Source: Microbulbifer celer
GTDB taxonomy: Bacteria > Pseudomonadota > Gammaproteobacteria > Pseudomonadales > Cellvibrionaceae
Assembly (NCBI RefSeq): GCF_020991125.1
Contig: NZ_CP087715.1
Location: 891,001 to 955,000, forward strand
Direction of reading: 5' to 3'
Length of the DNA stretch: 64,000 nt
In this document: positions 1-9,990 of the stretch, one piece after another
Layout: each line of letters begins with the position of its first letter
Numbering within the stretch: position 1 is the first letter of the stretch
Position numbers and translations under genes: made by a program
Notes under the pieces: model-generated
What the model saw: only the letters and a program-made list of their open reading frames with translations
Database searches by the model: none
Told to the model about the DNA's origin: nothing

Positions 1-93
1 TTGGCTAGAGGGTTCAAGGCACAAGGCGCTGTTAAAGTCACTGCTGGTGGGTTTATGGTTGGCGCAGGTTCGTATCTCATAGCAAAGACTTAG
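1..93 (+). CDS. 3' end of an unidentified gene (partial)
   Basis: An open frame runs in from the left edge and stops at a TAG at 91-93, leaving the last 30 residues of a protein. The tail is glycine-rich and mildly hydrophobic (GGFMVGAGSYLIAKT at its end), so it could be a membrane-inserting or surface segment. Nothing identifies the family. A GGGGCA/TGCCCC hairpin follows at 127-145 and may end its transcript. Confidence 0.45.
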   Translation: MARGFKAQGAVKVTAGGFMVGAGSYLIAKT

Positions 94-400
94 TATCAAG
101 TTTGAAGTACAGCGTTGTTGATTAGGGGGGCACGGATTTTGCCCCTGCCTACTCACCACTCTTCGGCAGTGGTACACTTCGCCGCCGGTTATGTCAGTTG
201 CCGGAATATCTATCCCGACTAGCTGTTACCCTCTTAATTGTTGTAGCCCTCTTCACCATATTTCAGTGTGGCCGCGGTAACGCCATAGCCTGTAACAAAT
301 CAGTCAACTCTCCGCAACGCCCTGTATCGTGTCACCACAGCACTTCGCGAACAGAGTGAGGCCGTGGCTTCCGGCGTTTGAGCAAAAGACAGGGACTTCC
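94..400. other. intergenic region before the envelope operon
   Basis: This is about 300 bp without a credible gene. It holds the hairpin at 127-145 (arms GGGGCA and TGCCCC, no T-run). The rest presumably carries the promoter of the following three-gene operon, but I cannot point to convincing -35 and -10 boxes. Confidence 0.4.
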
Positions 401-2644
401 ATGAAAAGCTGTAGCTACTTATTTTCCGGCATACTGGCCGCCATTGTTCTCCTCACTGCCTGCTCTCGGGAACCCGACGCTCCTCCGGGCGCGATTGTAT
501 TCTCTCCATCGGCGGGCGAGGTGCGCAGTTATCAGGTTAACAGTCATACTCATATTCGCGTGGGCGATTCCTCTCGCGAACGCTCCATGCGGATGGAGAA
601 CGATGCCGTGCTGCGCTATGAAGTGCTCGATACCGGCCACACACTGAAGCTGGGGATAGAGGTCCCCTACACCCGGTTTTCCCTCGACGGCCGCAAGAGC
701 TTTTCCAGTACCAACTCCGACGGTCAACGCGGCACCACGGTGCTGCGTGAACTGATGTCCGCCGGCTTCGAGGTCGATATCGATTCTGACACCGGCAGCA
801 TTGAGCGCTTCGTCAACCGCAACGAAGATCTCTGGCAGACAGTACTGGAAGACGGCCCCGATCCAGTGGTAGATAACCTGAAAAAGCAGATGACTCCGCC
901 GGGGTTCCCACAGCCGGCCATTCCTCTGAACGAGGGGGAAACGGTCACACTGCCGGACTTCCGCGGTATCGGCAAACTGCAGTTGACTACCGAGCGGGTG
1001 ACGGACGAGGAAGTGGTCACCACACTGGAGGCGCAGGGGGATAAGGTTCGCCTGCAGGGTACCATGGTGCTGGAGCGGGGCAACGGCTGGTTGAAGCGCT
1101 TGGCACTGGTCAGTGAAACCGAAATTGAACGGCATGGCATCAAAGGGACCAGCCACCAGAAGCTGGTAATGCTGCCGGAGGGGGCGCCCTCTTCACTGGG
1201 CGACTGGCTGTTGGATATAAACCTCGGCGGGGACGAAGGCCGTCCCTTCCCGCCAGCTCCGGCACCGGGCGAACTGGTCGATACCACCGCAGAAGAGCAG
1301 GTAGTCTCTTCCCCCGTGGGCAGCTTCACTGCCTTTGGCGACCAGTTGCACCTGAGCATCGCCCTCGGTCTCGACAACAACGCTCTGTCTGGCGACTTCG
1401 AACTGAAAGACTTGACGCTGCGGGACGCCGCCGGCAACCCTCTGCCCCTCAATTTCTTCCGCTCGTCGCGCTACACCTACATCAACCCCGAGACCGAACA
1501 GCACCACACCATAGCGCAGTTCATTCCGCTGGGGTGGGACGACACGCGTGAACAATTACACAAGGTCCAGCAGATCACCGCGACCGGGCACTACCGGCCA
1601 CTGAAGGCCGAAGCCCTGACCCTGCCGCTGAATCCGGAAAAGGCGACGGCGGTAGCATCGCGCGGTGCTCGCGCCGAGGTTATACCGACGGGCAATCCAC
1701 GTGAGTTCCGGCTTCGTTTTCACAACACCGAAACACACCGCTTCAGTCCCCGGATTCACGACCTGACCGGCGCCCGCGGGTACGTGTCCGACGGCGAATG
1801 GCTCAGTGCAGAAGAGCGGGAGATACTGCGGCTGGTGGCGTTGGGCCGCTACGCCGCCGGGGATACCCGCCTGGTTTTCGAACGCGAGATACCGGAGGCC
1901 CTGACGCTCTATCTCCTCAGCGATACCGACAGCGAACCCTTCGACTATCAACTGCGCTTTGTTACCGAGGAGGCCCTGCGTAACGATCTGAACCTCCCAC
2001 CGACCGGCGAGGTCCTGCTCTACGGCGATGGATCCGGCAATACCGCCGGCGAGGTGGCGTTGGACGAACTGGAACTACCACAGCCGCAGCGCAACCAACT
2101 GTCCCTGGAGCTGCCCGGCTCCCTGGCGGAAGCCTGTAAACCCGTCGTGCTCGAAGCGCCGCAGATCAACGGCCATCAGCTTGTCTGGCTCCGGCAAACC
2201 GCGGAGGCTACGGACAATACCCGACTCAGCACTACCCAGTACTGGCAAATCGGCACCGAGGATGGAGTGCGCAGTTACTTCTACGACATCCAGGTTGAAA
2301 ACGCCGTGCGTTGTGAGGGGCAGGCAAAATGGCAGGCGGTTCCTGGCTCCCTGGGAGACCGGCCCTGGCTGGTCGATCTGGCGCAGCTGCCGGGAGAGAT
2401 CGACCCGGAGCAATCCATTGCCGGTTTCCTGCGGCGCTATCGCTTTATCGGCGAGCAGGGGCGGGCGCTGGCCCCCGTTCCTCCGAACAGCGGGGTCTCC
2501 CTCAATACCGCCACGGTCGGCGACTATTTAACACAGGGCGGCCGGCTGAGACTGGCCGGCAAAGTACAGCGGATCGAACAGCTGGTATTTACCGGCGAGC
2601 CCGAAGAACGAAGCTGGTCCGCAAGCTTCCAACCGCTGCCATAA
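401..2644 (+). CDS. large lipoprotein of unknown function (747 aa)
   Basis: I choose the ATG at 401, not the GTG at 329. It has an AGGGA ribosome site 5 nt upstream and gives a clean lipoprotein signal, a hydrophobic stretch ending in the lipobox LLTAC with Cys at about residue 21. The mature protein is long, acidic and rich in beta-type sequence, with no transmembrane segment after the signal and no motif I recognise. It should sit anchored to a membrane facing the periplasm or outside. A YwqK-repeat gene starts 12 bp downstream and a beta-propeller lipoprotein follows that, so the three are very likely co-transcribed. The function is unknown. The N-terminal 250 residues look like one repetitive beta domain. 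Confidence 0.85.
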   Translation: MKSCSYLFSGILAAIVLLTACSREPDAPPGAIVFSPSAGEVRSYQVNSHTHIRVGDSSRERSMRMENDAVLRYEVLDTGHTLKLGIEVPYTRFSLDGRKSFSSTNSDGQRGTTVLRELMSAGFEVDIDSDTGSIERFVNRNEDLWQTVLEDGPDPVVDNLKKQMTPPGFPQPAIPLNEGETVTLPDFRGIGKLQLTTERVTDEEVVTTLEAQGDKVRLQGTMVLERGNGWLKRLALVSETEIERHGIKGTSHQKLVMLPEGAPSSLGDWLLDINLGGDEGRPFPPAPAPGELVDTTAEEQVVSSPVGSFTAFGDQLHLSIALGLDNNALSGDFELKDLTLRDAAGNPLPLNFFRSSRYTYINPETEQHHTIAQFIPLGWDDTREQLHKVQQITATGHYRPLKAEALTLPLNPEKATAVASRGARAEVIPTGNPREFRLRFHNTETHRFSPRIHDLTGARGYVSDGEWLSAEEREILRLVALGRYAAGDTRLVFEREIPEALTLYLLSDTDSEPFDYQLRFVTEEALRNDLNLPPTGEVLLYGDGSGNTAGEVALDELELPQPQRNQLSLELPGSLAEACKPVVLEAPQINGHQLVWLRQTAEATDNTRLSTTQYWQIGTEDGVRSYFYDIQVENAVRCEGQAKWQAVPGSLGDRPWLVDLAQLPGEIDPEQSIAGFLRRYRFIGEQGRALAPVPPNSGVSLNTATVGDYLTQGGRLRLAGKVQRIEQLVFTGEPEERSWSASFQPLP

Positions 2645-2656
2645 GGAGATGAAAAA

Positions 2657-4534
2657 ATGAAAGCACTCTGGATTTTACTGGCGCTCCTGCCTTCGGCCTT
2701 GTGGGCGGCGGAGCAACCGCGGCAATGGCTGGACTACAACCTGCAGCCGGTGGAGGCCGGCAGCGATAAGGCCGTCTACTACCATGCACCGGCAGTGCGC
2801 GACGGCGATCGCTGGAAGCTCACGCTCTATTACAAGGACAGCAGCGACGGCGAGGCCGTACCGGCGCTCAAAACACAGCTGGATGGCCCGGACCTCGCCA
2901 GCGCACATATGGTCGGCGAGGAGATCCACTACTACGAAGACGGCAGTGTAAAACTTCGCGGTACCCGCAACGAAAATGGCAAGTGGCACGGCGAGTTCAC
3001 CCGCTACCGGAAGAACGGCCACTACACCGTCACCCAACTGCGCAACGGCGTGCGTCACGGCAGCGAACGACACTTCTACGCCAATGGCCAGCTGGAAAGC
3101 GAGCAGCACTATGTCGACGGGGAGAAAGCCGACGGCGAGCGCATCCGCTACGACAAAAACGGGGCGGTGAAAGAGCGCTACACGATCGTGGACGGCGAGA
3201 AGCACGGTGTGCACGAGCACTCCCGCGATGGTGTTGTGTTCAAGCGCACGCACTACAAGCACGGCCAGATGGACGGTCTGTTTCAGCGCTTCACCAGCGA
3301 TGGCGAAAAAGTGCTCGAGGCCCCCTACGTCGATGGCGAGAGACACGGTCTGGTCAAGGCGTGGCGAAAAGGAAAGCTCAGCGAGGAAACACACTACCGG
3401 GCAGGGAAGCGGCACGGCGTGGCCAAGCGCTGGAGAAATGGGGTACTGGAGGAGGAAGTCCACTATGTCGACGGCCGTAAGCGCGGGGATGCCCGCTACT
3501 TCTATCGGGATGGCTCGCGCGAAAGTTACGAGCACCGCGACGATAACGGCAAGTTGACCGAGCGGCGCAGCTACGACCGGAAGGGCGCTCTGACCAGGCT
3601 CCTTGTCGTCGAGGATAGTGCCTACGGCCCGGCGGAGCGCAAAGAGCAGTATAACGACGACGGCAGTCTGTCCCGGCGCACTATCTACAGCGATGACCGT
3701 CGCTGGATTATGGAAGAGAGATACGCAGACGACGGCGAAGAGGTTATCTATCGTCGCGAAACCGTTGATCACGAGCCACACGGCCTCCAGATCCGCCCCT
3801 CCTACGTGCGGGCTGATGCCACCGAGATTACCCGCTACGAGCACGGCGTACCAGTCGGTGATTACCGAGAGATCGACAAGGATGGCAATGTGCTGTCCAA
3901 CGGTCAGTACCGGAATGGTGAAAAAGTCGGCGACTGGGTAATCAGTGAGTACGGCCGCACTGTCTATGAATCCTACGACAACGAAGGACGCCTGCAGGGG
4001 GAACGGCGCGAAGAGGCCACTGACGGCGGATCGCTACGAGAGCACTACGTCGCCGGCGAGCTGCACGGAGAGCAGGTCAAGAGGAAAAAGGACGGCAGCC
4101 TGGTCAGTCGTGGCGAATATCGCCACGGCGAGAAAACCGGCCGCTGGCGCGAATACGACGAATTCGTTAAAGGTCTCTTCGAGGGTGAATACGTCGACGG
4201 AAAAAGACACGGCCCCTGGCTCGCCTATTCCGACGAGGGCTATGAAATGGCCCGATTTCGCTTCGAGCACGGCGACCCCGTCGGCAAAAGCTACGTCTTC
4301 GCCCGCAATGGCTCACTGCGGGAAGTCATTCCCTACAAGGACGGTAAGAAACACGGAAAGCGTGAAGCGTACAGCAACGGTGCGCTGGTGGAGGTCGAAC
4401 GCTTCCGCAATGGCAAGCGCCACGGACTCTCAGAGTACTTCCTTTCCTACGGAGAGCGCTATATGGCCGAAGAATATGATAACGGCACCTACGTGCGCTC
4501 GATCGATGACAGCGAAGAGATAAAAAAACGATGA
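2657..4534 (+). CDS. secreted YwqK/MORN-type repeat protein
   Basis: This 625-residue protein begins with a signal peptide (MKALWILLALLPSALWAAEQ, cleavage near 18). Almost all the rest is a tandem array of roughly 22-residue repeats of the type G-x-x-x-x-Y-x-x-[DN]-G-x-L-x-x-x-x-x-Y-x-[DN]-G-x-x-H-G, as in the YwqK-family or MORN-like repeats. I count about sixteen or more between residues 90 and 610. Such repeats form extended beta-hairpin sheets and act as binding scaffolds. The name toxin-antitoxin YwqK antitoxin is an automatic label and I see no toxin here. An AAGGAG ribosome site precedes the ATG. Its stop overlaps the start of the next gene, so translation is coupled. Confidence 0.85.
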   Translation: MKALWILLALLPSALWAAEQPRQWLDYNLQPVEAGSDKAVYYHAPAVRDGDRWKLTLYYKDSSDGEAVPALKTQLDGPDLASAHMVGEEIHYYEDGSVKLRGTRNENGKWHGEFTRYRKNGHYTVTQLRNGVRHGSERHFYANGQLESEQHYVDGEKADGERIRYDKNGAVKERYTIVDGEKHGVHEHSRDGVVFKRTHYKHGQMDGLFQRFTSDGEKVLEAPYVDGERHGLVKAWRKGKLSEETHYRAGKRHGVAKRWRNGVLEEEVHYVDGRKRGDARYFYRDGSRESYEHRDDNGKLTERRSYDRKGALTRLLVVEDSAYGPAERKEQYNDDGSLSRRTIYSDDRRWIMEERYADDGEEVIYRRETVDHEPHGLQIRPSYVRADATEITRYEHGVPVGDYREIDKDGNVLSNGQYRNGEKVGDWVISEYGRTVYESYDNEGRLQGERREEATDGGSLREHYVAGELHGEQVKRKKDGSLVSRGEYRHGEKTGRWREYDEFVKGLFEGEYVDGKRHGPWLAYSDEGYEMARFRFEHGDPVGKSYVFARNGSLREVIPYKDGKKHGKREAYSNGALVEVERFRNGKRHGLSEYFLSYGERYMAEEYDNGTYVRSIDDSEEIKKR

Positions 4535-5631
4535 TGGCGCACTTCAGGTACGGCGCCCGCCTGGCGGCAATGGTGTTCGCAATCGCGGGCTGCGGGCCGG
4601 CGGCGAACGACAGCCCGGCAGTGGTATACCGCGGCAATGCCGAGCGCACCGGGCTGTTTGCGGGCGAAGGGCCGGCTGAAAAGCCGCAAGAGTTGTGGCG
4701 CTTTCTCACCCTCGGCGTCCTCACCGAAACACCGGTGATCGCTGGCGATACCCTGTTTGTCGGCACCACCGATGAGTCCGTCTACGCACTGGACCTGCAC
4801 ACGGGAAAGCGGCGCTGGCGCTTCAAGGCCTTTGGCAATATCCGTGACAGCGTCGCCGTGGATCGAGACCGGGTCTATGTGGCCAGCGAAGACAATAACT
4901 TTTATACCCTGGATCGCGCCACCGGCGAAAAGCTCTGGAGCTCGCGTTTCGATAAGACTCCGCAGGGAGCGGCCGCTGTCAGAAACGGGCGAGTGTACTT
5001 CGGTGGTTTCGATAAAAAGGTACGCGCCCTGGACGCGGCTACCGGCACACCGGTATGGGAGTTCGCGGCCAAGCAGTCGGTAGGGGCTGGTGTCACCCTC
5101 GTGGACGACACCGTTTATGTCGCCGCCTTCGATGGCCGCCTTTACGCCCTGCACCGGGAAACCGGAAAAGTACTGTGGCAGGTTCCCGCAGGCGGGGGCC
5201 AGTGGCTGACCACCGCCCCGGCGGTACACGACGGCCAGGTCTTCGTGGGCGGCTGGGGGCAGAAACTGTCGGCCATCGACACCACGAGCGGCGAGATCAA
5301 CTGGTCCTTCGATGCCGGTATGCGGGTTGATCACCCGCCCGCCGTGGCCCACAGCCAGGTCTATATCAGCGGCCTTGGGCCGCTGCATGTGGTGGACGAG
5401 AAAAGTGGCGAACTTCGCTGGACCTTTGGCGAGCGGATCTTCCGCTCCGTCGCCGCCACCGCCGAGCGGATCTACGCCGCCTGCGGCAAACAGATCTGTG
5501 CACTGCAACCGGACAGCGGCGAGCTACTCTGGCGGTCCGAGACACTGAGCGATACGGTCACCAGTATTACCGTGTACGCCGACCGCCTGTATGTCGGCAC
5601 GATCGATGGCTATATCTACGCACTGCAGTAG
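4531..5631 (+). CDS. PQQ-like beta-propeller lipoprotein (BamB-type fold)
   Basis: The ATG overlaps the previous stop by 4 bp (ATGA). The 366-residue product has a short N-terminus with lipobox AIAGC, so it should be lipid anchored. Seven PQQ-type blades can be read from the recurring TG-x-x-x-W or SG-x-x-x-W signature (for example DLHTGKRRWRF, DRATGEKLWSS, DAATGTPVWEF, HRETGKVLWQV, DTTSGEINWSF, DEKSGELRWTF, QPDSGELLWRS). The fold matches BamB and the quinoprotein propellers. No dehydrogenase active-site residues are apparent, so a structural or scaffolding role is likelier than catalysis. It is not the usual BamB: there is no hisS-der context and it travels with the two unknown secreted proteins upstream. 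Confidence 0.85.
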   Translation: MMAHFRYGARLAAMVFAIAGCGPAANDSPAVVYRGNAERTGLFAGEGPAEKPQELWRFLTLGVLTETPVIAGDTLFVGTTDESVYALDLHTGKRRWRFKAFGNIRDSVAVDRDRVYVASEDNNFYTLDRATGEKLWSSRFDKTPQGAAAVRNGRVYFGGFDKKVRALDAATGTPVWEFAAKQSVGAGVTLVDDTVYVAAFDGRLYALHRETGKVLWQVPAGGGQWLTTAPAVHDGQVFVGGWGQKLSAIDTTSGEINWSFDAGMRVDHPPAVAHSQVYISGLGPLHVVDEKSGELRWTFGERIFRSVAATAERIYAACGKQICALQPDSGELLWRSETLSDTVTSITVYADRLYVGTIDGYIYALQ

Positions 5632-5771
5632 AAGCGCCGTTTCCCAATCTCAATCAGAAGCCTCATGTTCGGGGCTTCGAAAACACCAGTCCCACTCTAT
5701 TGCGTTAAACCTGCTGGAAATCCACGTAAAACAAACGGCGATTGACGGATTGTCGGAAGAGTCTGATTAAA

Positions 5772-6884
5772 TTACTTTGCCTGTGCCCGAAGGTACTCGA
5801 TGACTTCCTGTTGGTTGCCGCGAAATACAATACGCACTGCTTTCTTTTCAGCTTGGTGGGCATACATGGGGTCATAGTAATCCCGTATCAGCGCGGCAAT
5901 CCAATCTCGGTGCCGTTCTACCGTACCGTCTGCAATTTGTTGCTGCAAAGCGTCCTGCATGATGATATCCAGCTCTGTGTGGCGTTGACCACCGAGACGC
6001 TTTCGGATGTTGGCCAGGTTTTGTCGTAGTGCCTGCGCAAATGCCATCGGGCCTTTTTCAGCACCGTGCAGCGCGACAAACTCTGCACACAGGTCGACTA
6101 CATAATCTCTCAAAATCCGCTCGACACGACTGTCCAGAGTATCCTCCAGCCATACCAACGGGTAGTCGCGCATTCCCTGATGGAGCGATAGCGGAACGGA
6201 ACAGCGGCCGATCAGGCGGCTCTCATCTTCCAGCACGAATCGGGATTGACCGGCGGCGCGGCGTTTGAGGAAGTCGATGGCCAGGGCATTTTCAAATGTG
6301 ATTTGTGTTGGTTGTGCCGTTGCCCGCTTGCCGAAGCTGGAGCCTCGATGGTTGGCGTGGCCCTCGAGATCCACGGCGTTGTCCAGTTGAATCAGCACTT
6401 CCGTTTTGCCGGTACCGGTCATGCCGCCGACCAGGGTAAAGCCGCAGTCGCGCACTGCGCTTTCAGTTTCTTCGATCAGGAAAGTGCGCATTGCCTTGTA
6501 ACCGCCGGTAATCCGCGGGTAGCGAACTCCGGCTTCTGCCAGCCACTGTTGGCTGATCTGTGAACGTAGGCCGCCACGAAAACAGAACAGGTAGCCTTCC
6601 GGGTGCGTGTGAGCGAATTCCGCCCAGGCGGTTACTCGGGCTTCTTTGGTAGCACCGCTGACCAAGTCGTGGCCCAGGGCGATGGCTGCCTGCTGTCCGT
6701 GTTGTTTGTAGCAGGTACCCACTTTCTGACGTTCGTCATCCGTCATCAGCGGCAGATTGACGGCGGTGGGGAAAGAGCCTCTGTTGAACTCCACCGGTGC
6801 GCGCGTATCGATCATCGGTACATCGTGCAGAAAAATTTCCCGATAGTCCGCGCTGTCGGTGCATGCGGGTGTATCCGAGCTCAT
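5772..6884 (-). CDS. selU: tRNA 2-selenouridine synthase SelU (MnmH)
   Basis: This 370-residue enzyme replaces the 2-thio group at the wobble uridine of some tRNAs by selenium, using selenophosphate. The N-terminal rhodanese domain carries the catalytic loop FCFRGGLRS with Cys101, and a P-loop GGMTGTGKT lies at about 153-161. Both features are diagnostic for MnmH/YbbB. Length fits the family. The start overlaps the stop of selD by 4 bp, so the pair is an operon transcribed leftwards. SelD supplies its substrate. Confidence 0.95.
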   Translation of the reverse strand: MSSDTPACTDSADYREIFLHDVPMIDTRAPVEFNRGSFPTAVNLPLMTDDERQKVGTCYKQHGQQAAIALGHDLVSGATKEARVTAWAEFAHTHPEGYLFCFRGGLRSQISQQWLAEAGVRYPRITGGYKAMRTFLIEETESAVRDCGFTLVGGMTGTGKTEVLIQLDNAVDLEGHANHRGSSFGKRATAQPTQITFENALAIDFLKRRAAGQSRFVLEDESRLIGRCSVPLSLHQGMRDYPLVWLEDTLDSRVERILRDYVVDLCAEFVALHGAEKGPMAFAQALRQNLANIRKRLGGQRHTELDIIMQDALQQQIADGTVERHRDWIAALIRDYYDPMYAHQAEKKAVRIVFRGNQQEVIEYLRAQAK

Positions 6885-7951
6885 CGAACGATCACCGCAA
6901 CCCGGTGATCGGTGTCGTCTCTGGCGATCAGTTCACCGATGGGCGCGAGTTGCAGCCCCTGCTCTTTCGTCACCGCAAGGAAATCTGCTTCGCCTTCCGG
7001 GGTTACCGCGACCAGCAGTCCGCCGCTGGTCTGGGGGTCGCAAAGTAGCTGGTGTTGGCTATCCGCGCTCAGGCGAACACGGTGGCCATAGCTCTCAAAG
7101 TTACGTCCAGTGCCGCCGGGGATACACCCCTGTTCGAGGTAGTGGGGCACGCTGGCAATACGGGGTACGGCGCCATAGTCCAGTTCGGCGCAGAGGCCGC
7201 TGCCATCCGCCATTTCCACCAGATGCCCGAGCAGTCCGAAACCGGTGACATCGGTCATCGCGGTGACACCGGCAAGCCGGGCAAACTGGCTGCCGGGTCG
7301 GTTGAGAGTACACATTAGATCCCGTGCCACGCCGATATCTTCCTCGCGCAGTCTGTTCTGTTTTTCTGCCGTGGTGAGCACCCCAATACCGAGGGGTTTG
7401 GTCAGGTAGAGTTTGCTGCCGGCGGTGGCGGTGTCATTGCGTTTCAGCAGGCTTTTTTCCACGACGCCGGTCACTGCCAGACCGAAGATGGGTTCCGGGG
7501 CATCGATGGAGTGGCCGCCCGCCAGCGGGATTCCCGCCGCTGCACACACCGCGCGGCCGCCGCGAATGACTTCCCGCGCCACTTCCGGGGGCAGCACATT
7601 CACCGGCCAGCCAAGAATGGCAATTGCCATCAGCGGGTCCGCGCCCATGGCGTAGATGTCGCTGATGGCATTGGTAGCGGCGATACGGCCGAAGTCGTAC
7701 GGATCATCCACGATCGGCATAAAGAAATCGGTGGTCGACACCACGCCGCGCTTTTCGTCCAGTGCATACACTGCGGCATCGTCGCGGGAGGCGTTCCCCA
7801 CCCACAGGTCCGGATCGGGGAGTGGGGCACCACTGTCCGCAAGGATTCTGTCGAGCACCGCCGGCGCAATCTTACAGCCACAACCGGCGCCATGGCTGTA
7901 CTGGGTGAGGCGAACGGGCTGGGCGGAGGCTGTGGGGGCATTAGTGGACAT
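6881..7951 (-). CDS. selD: selenide, water dikinase SelD
   Basis: This 356-residue enzyme makes selenophosphate from selenide and ATP. The N-terminal catalytic loop [10 protein letters not shown] contains Cys24 (equivalent to E. coli Cys17) and Lys27, so this is the cysteine form rather than a selenoprotein. The glycine-rich ATP site and the PurM-like fold motifs ([25 protein letters not shown]) follow. It is the upstream gene of selD-selU. selA, selB and selC are not in the window, so here the product is tied to tRNA selenation; selenocysteine synthesis elsewhere cannot be excluded. Confidence 0.96.
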   Translation of the reverse strand: MSTNAPTASAQPVRLTQYSHGAGCGCKIAPAVLDRILADSGAPLPDPDLWVGNASRDDAAVYALDEKRGVVSTTDFFMPIVDDPYDFGRIAATNAISDIYAMGADPLMAIAILGWPVNVLPPEVAREVIRGGRAVCAAAGIPLAGGHSIDAPEPIFGLAVTGVVEKSLLKRNDTATAGSKLYLTKPLGIGVLTTAEKQNRLREEDIGVARDLMCTLNRPGSQFARLAGVTAMTDVTGFGLLGHLVEMADGSGLCAELDYGAVPRIASVPHYLEQGCIPGGTGRNFESYGHRVRLSADSQHQLLCDPQTSGGLLVAVTPEGEADFLAVTKEQGLQLAPIGELIARDDTDHRVAVIVR

Positions 7952-8118
7952 GGCGGCCTTATGGATTTGAGCGAGAGTGGCGGGATTTGAGACCTGAATA
8001 TTATCAGTGGTTGGCGGGGAATTTAATCCACGGGGGGGAACTCTGCACTATGTTTTCTACTGTTTATACCCGGTTGATCCGGGAGGCGTTTCAGACCACA
8101 TGAAGAGGAATCCCGAAC

Positions 8119-9564
8119 GTGAGTAAGGATAAAACCCACCGCACTACGACAGATGGCGGTATTCCGGTTGCCAGCGACGAATACTCTCTGACAGTAGGCC
8201 CGGATGGCCCCATCATCCTGCAGGATCACTACCTGATTGAGCAGATGGCGAACTTCAACCGCGAACATATCCCCGAGCGGCAGCCCCATGCCAAGGGCTC
8301 GGGCGCCTTCGGTTATTTTGAAGTGACCAACGACATGAGTGCCTACACCAAGGCAGCAGTGTTCCAGCCCGGCACCAAAACCGACACTCTGATTCGCTTT
8401 TCCACGGTGGCGGGGGAAAAGGGCAGCCCGGATACCTGGCGTGACCCGCGCGGCTTTGCGCTCAAGTTCTATACCAGTGAAGGGAATTACGATCTGGTGG
8501 GAAATAATACCCCGGTATTCTTCATTCGCGACCCGATGAAATTTCAGCATTTTATCCGCTCGCAGAAGCGCCGTGCGGATTCGGGGCTGCGCGATCACGA
8601 TATGCAGTGGGATTTCTGGACCCTGTCACCGGAGTCTGCGCACCAGGTGACCTGGCTGATGGGAGACCGGGGTATACCCAAGACCTATCGCCATATGAAT
8701 GGCTATTCGAGCCACACCTATATGTGGGTGAACGCCAAGGGAGAGCGTTTCTGGGTGAAGTACCATTTCAAGTCTGATCAGGGCGTGGAAAGCCTGACCC
8801 AGGAAGAAGCGGACCGTATTGCAGGGGAGGATTCCGACGCGCACCGCCGGGATCTGTTTAACGCGATCGCCAATGGGGATTATCCCAGCTGGACTCTGAA
8901 CGTACAGATCATGCCCTATGAGGAGGCGAAGAATTATCGCTTCAATCCCTTCGACCTGACCAAGGTCTGGCCGCACGGTGACTACCCATTGCAGGAAGTG
9001 GGCAAGCTGGTGCTGGATCGCAACCCCACCGATTTCCACAGCGAAATCGAGCAGGCGGCGTTCGAGCCGAACAATCTGGTACCGGGCATCGGTTTCAGCC
9101 CGGACAAGATGTTACAGGCGCGAGTATTCTCTTACGCCGACGCCCACCGCGCACGTATGGGCGTGAACTACAAACAGATTCCGGTAAATCGTCCCAAGTG
9201 TCCGGTGCACAGTTACAGCAAAGACGGCGCCATGCGGGTAGAGAATGTGTCTGACCCGGTGTATGCCCCGAATTCCAAAGGTGGTCCCAAAGCAGATCAC
9301 TCGTTCACCGAAAAGTGGGAAGCCAGCGGTGAGTTTGTGCACGCAGCCTATACATCGCACAAGGAAGATGGCGACTTCGTGCAACCGGGCATACTGGTAC
9401 GCGAGGTGATGGACGATGCAGAGCGGGAGCGATTGGTATCCAATGTGGTTGGGCACCTCAAGGCGGGCGTATCGGATGAAGTTCTGAAGCGCGCCTTTGA
9501 GTACTGGCGCAATGTAGACAAGGATATTGGCGACCGTATCGAAAAGGGTGTGAAAGGCAGCTGA
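8119..9564 (+). CDS. katA: monofunctional haem catalase
   Basis: This 481-residue clade-3-type small-subunit catalase breaks down hydrogen peroxide. Visible active-site residues are His57 (in [18 protein letters not shown]), the Asn pair 128-129 in GNNTPVFF, and the haem-ligand Tyr338 in [15 protein letters not shown]. The start is GTG with a GAGGAA ribosome site about 10 nt upstream. No signal peptide is seen, so it is cytoplasmic. It is divergent from selD, separated by 167 bp. I see no obvious OxyR site. A GC-rich hairpin at 9570-9606 follows the stop. Confidence 0.95.
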   Translation: MSKDKTHRTTTDGGIPVASDEYSLTVGPDGPIILQDHYLIEQMANFNREHIPERQPHAKGSGAFGYFEVTNDMSAYTKAAVFQPGTKTDTLIRFSTVAGEKGSPDTWRDPRGFALKFYTSEGNYDLVGNNTPVFFIRDPMKFQHFIRSQKRRADSGLRDHDMQWDFWTLSPESAHQVTWLMGDRGIPKTYRHMNGYSSHTYMWVNAKGERFWVKYHFKSDQGVESLTQEEADRIAGEDSDAHRRDLFNAIANGDYPSWTLNVQIMPYEEAKNYRFNPFDLTKVWPHGDYPLQEVGKLVLDRNPTDFHSEIEQAAFEPNNLVPGIGFSPDKMLQARVFSYADAHRARMGVNYKQIPVNRPKCPVHSYSKDGAMRVENVSDPVYAPNSKGGPKADHSFTEKWEASGEFVHAAYTSHKEDGDFVQPGILVREVMDDAERERLVSNVVGHLKAGVSDEVLKRAFEYWRNVDKDIGDRIEKGVKGS

Positions 9565-9569
9565 AGACG

Positions 9570-9606
9570 AAGGCGCGGGGGCCGATCATTTACCGCCCTG
9601 CGCCTT
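9570..9606 (+). terminator. possible katA terminator hairpin
   Basis: AAGGCGC-G-GGG pairs with CCC-T-GCGCCTT just after the katA stop. There is no T-run after it, so termination is only probable. Confidence 0.4.
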
Positions 9607-9990
9607 CCCATCGAACACCTGACCAACCTCGGGATGTTGCCTACCTGTTCACGGTAAAGCCCGATGCCTCTAGCAATTACGTTGCCGCTGCGCTGGATGC
9701 TTCTTTGTCCGGCGCCGCCGTTTCTGTCTCCAATGGTCGTGTTTTCTACAGACTACCTTCCTACGCTTACCTTTATCCTCTCCGCTGAAAGTTGGTGGTC
9801 AACCGGTTTACATTTGTGGTCAGGCCAAATATATTGATCGACCGATGAATGAGCTGAATAGCCTGACAATATTGTCAATTTGACAATATGGCCCGGTACA
9901 CGTCGACCGATTTACTGCAGTGGAACCGGCAACAGGCAGTCCTCAGAGAAATCCCGTTGGATCAAAAAAATAAAGGTAAGGCGCAGAAGT
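9607..9990. other. leader region upstream of the GH105-GH43 pair
   Basis: These 384 bp lie between katA and the GH105 start. No gene with a ribosome site is visible. The segment 9630-9780 stays open in one frame but has no start and no recognisable family. The clear element is the inverted repeat at 9869-9889. Confidence 0.5.
9869..9889. promoter_or_regulatory. operator-like inverted repeat before GH105
   Basis: Arms ATATTGTCA and TGACAATAT are perfectly complementary around a 3-nt centre (ATT). A second palindrome, GACAATATTGTC, overlaps the left side (9865-9876). Size and symmetry suit a GntR-type or similar dimeric regulator. It lies about 100 bp upstream of the GH105 start. Confidence 0.55.

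Noticed and set aside
2675..3844. 389-codon open frame on the minus strand opposite the YwqK-repeat gene
   Set aside because: It mirrors the repetitive codon pattern of the plus-strand gene, which has a ribosome site, signal peptide and clear repeats. The minus frame has none of these.
2657..4534. Antitoxin of a toxin-antitoxin pair, as YwqK homologues are often labelled
   Set aside because: The protein has a signal peptide and no toxin gene is adjacent; neighbours are lipoproteins.
9630..9783. Open stretch downstream of katA that might be a gene remnant
   Set aside because: No start codon with a ribosome site and no recognisable protein similarity by eye.
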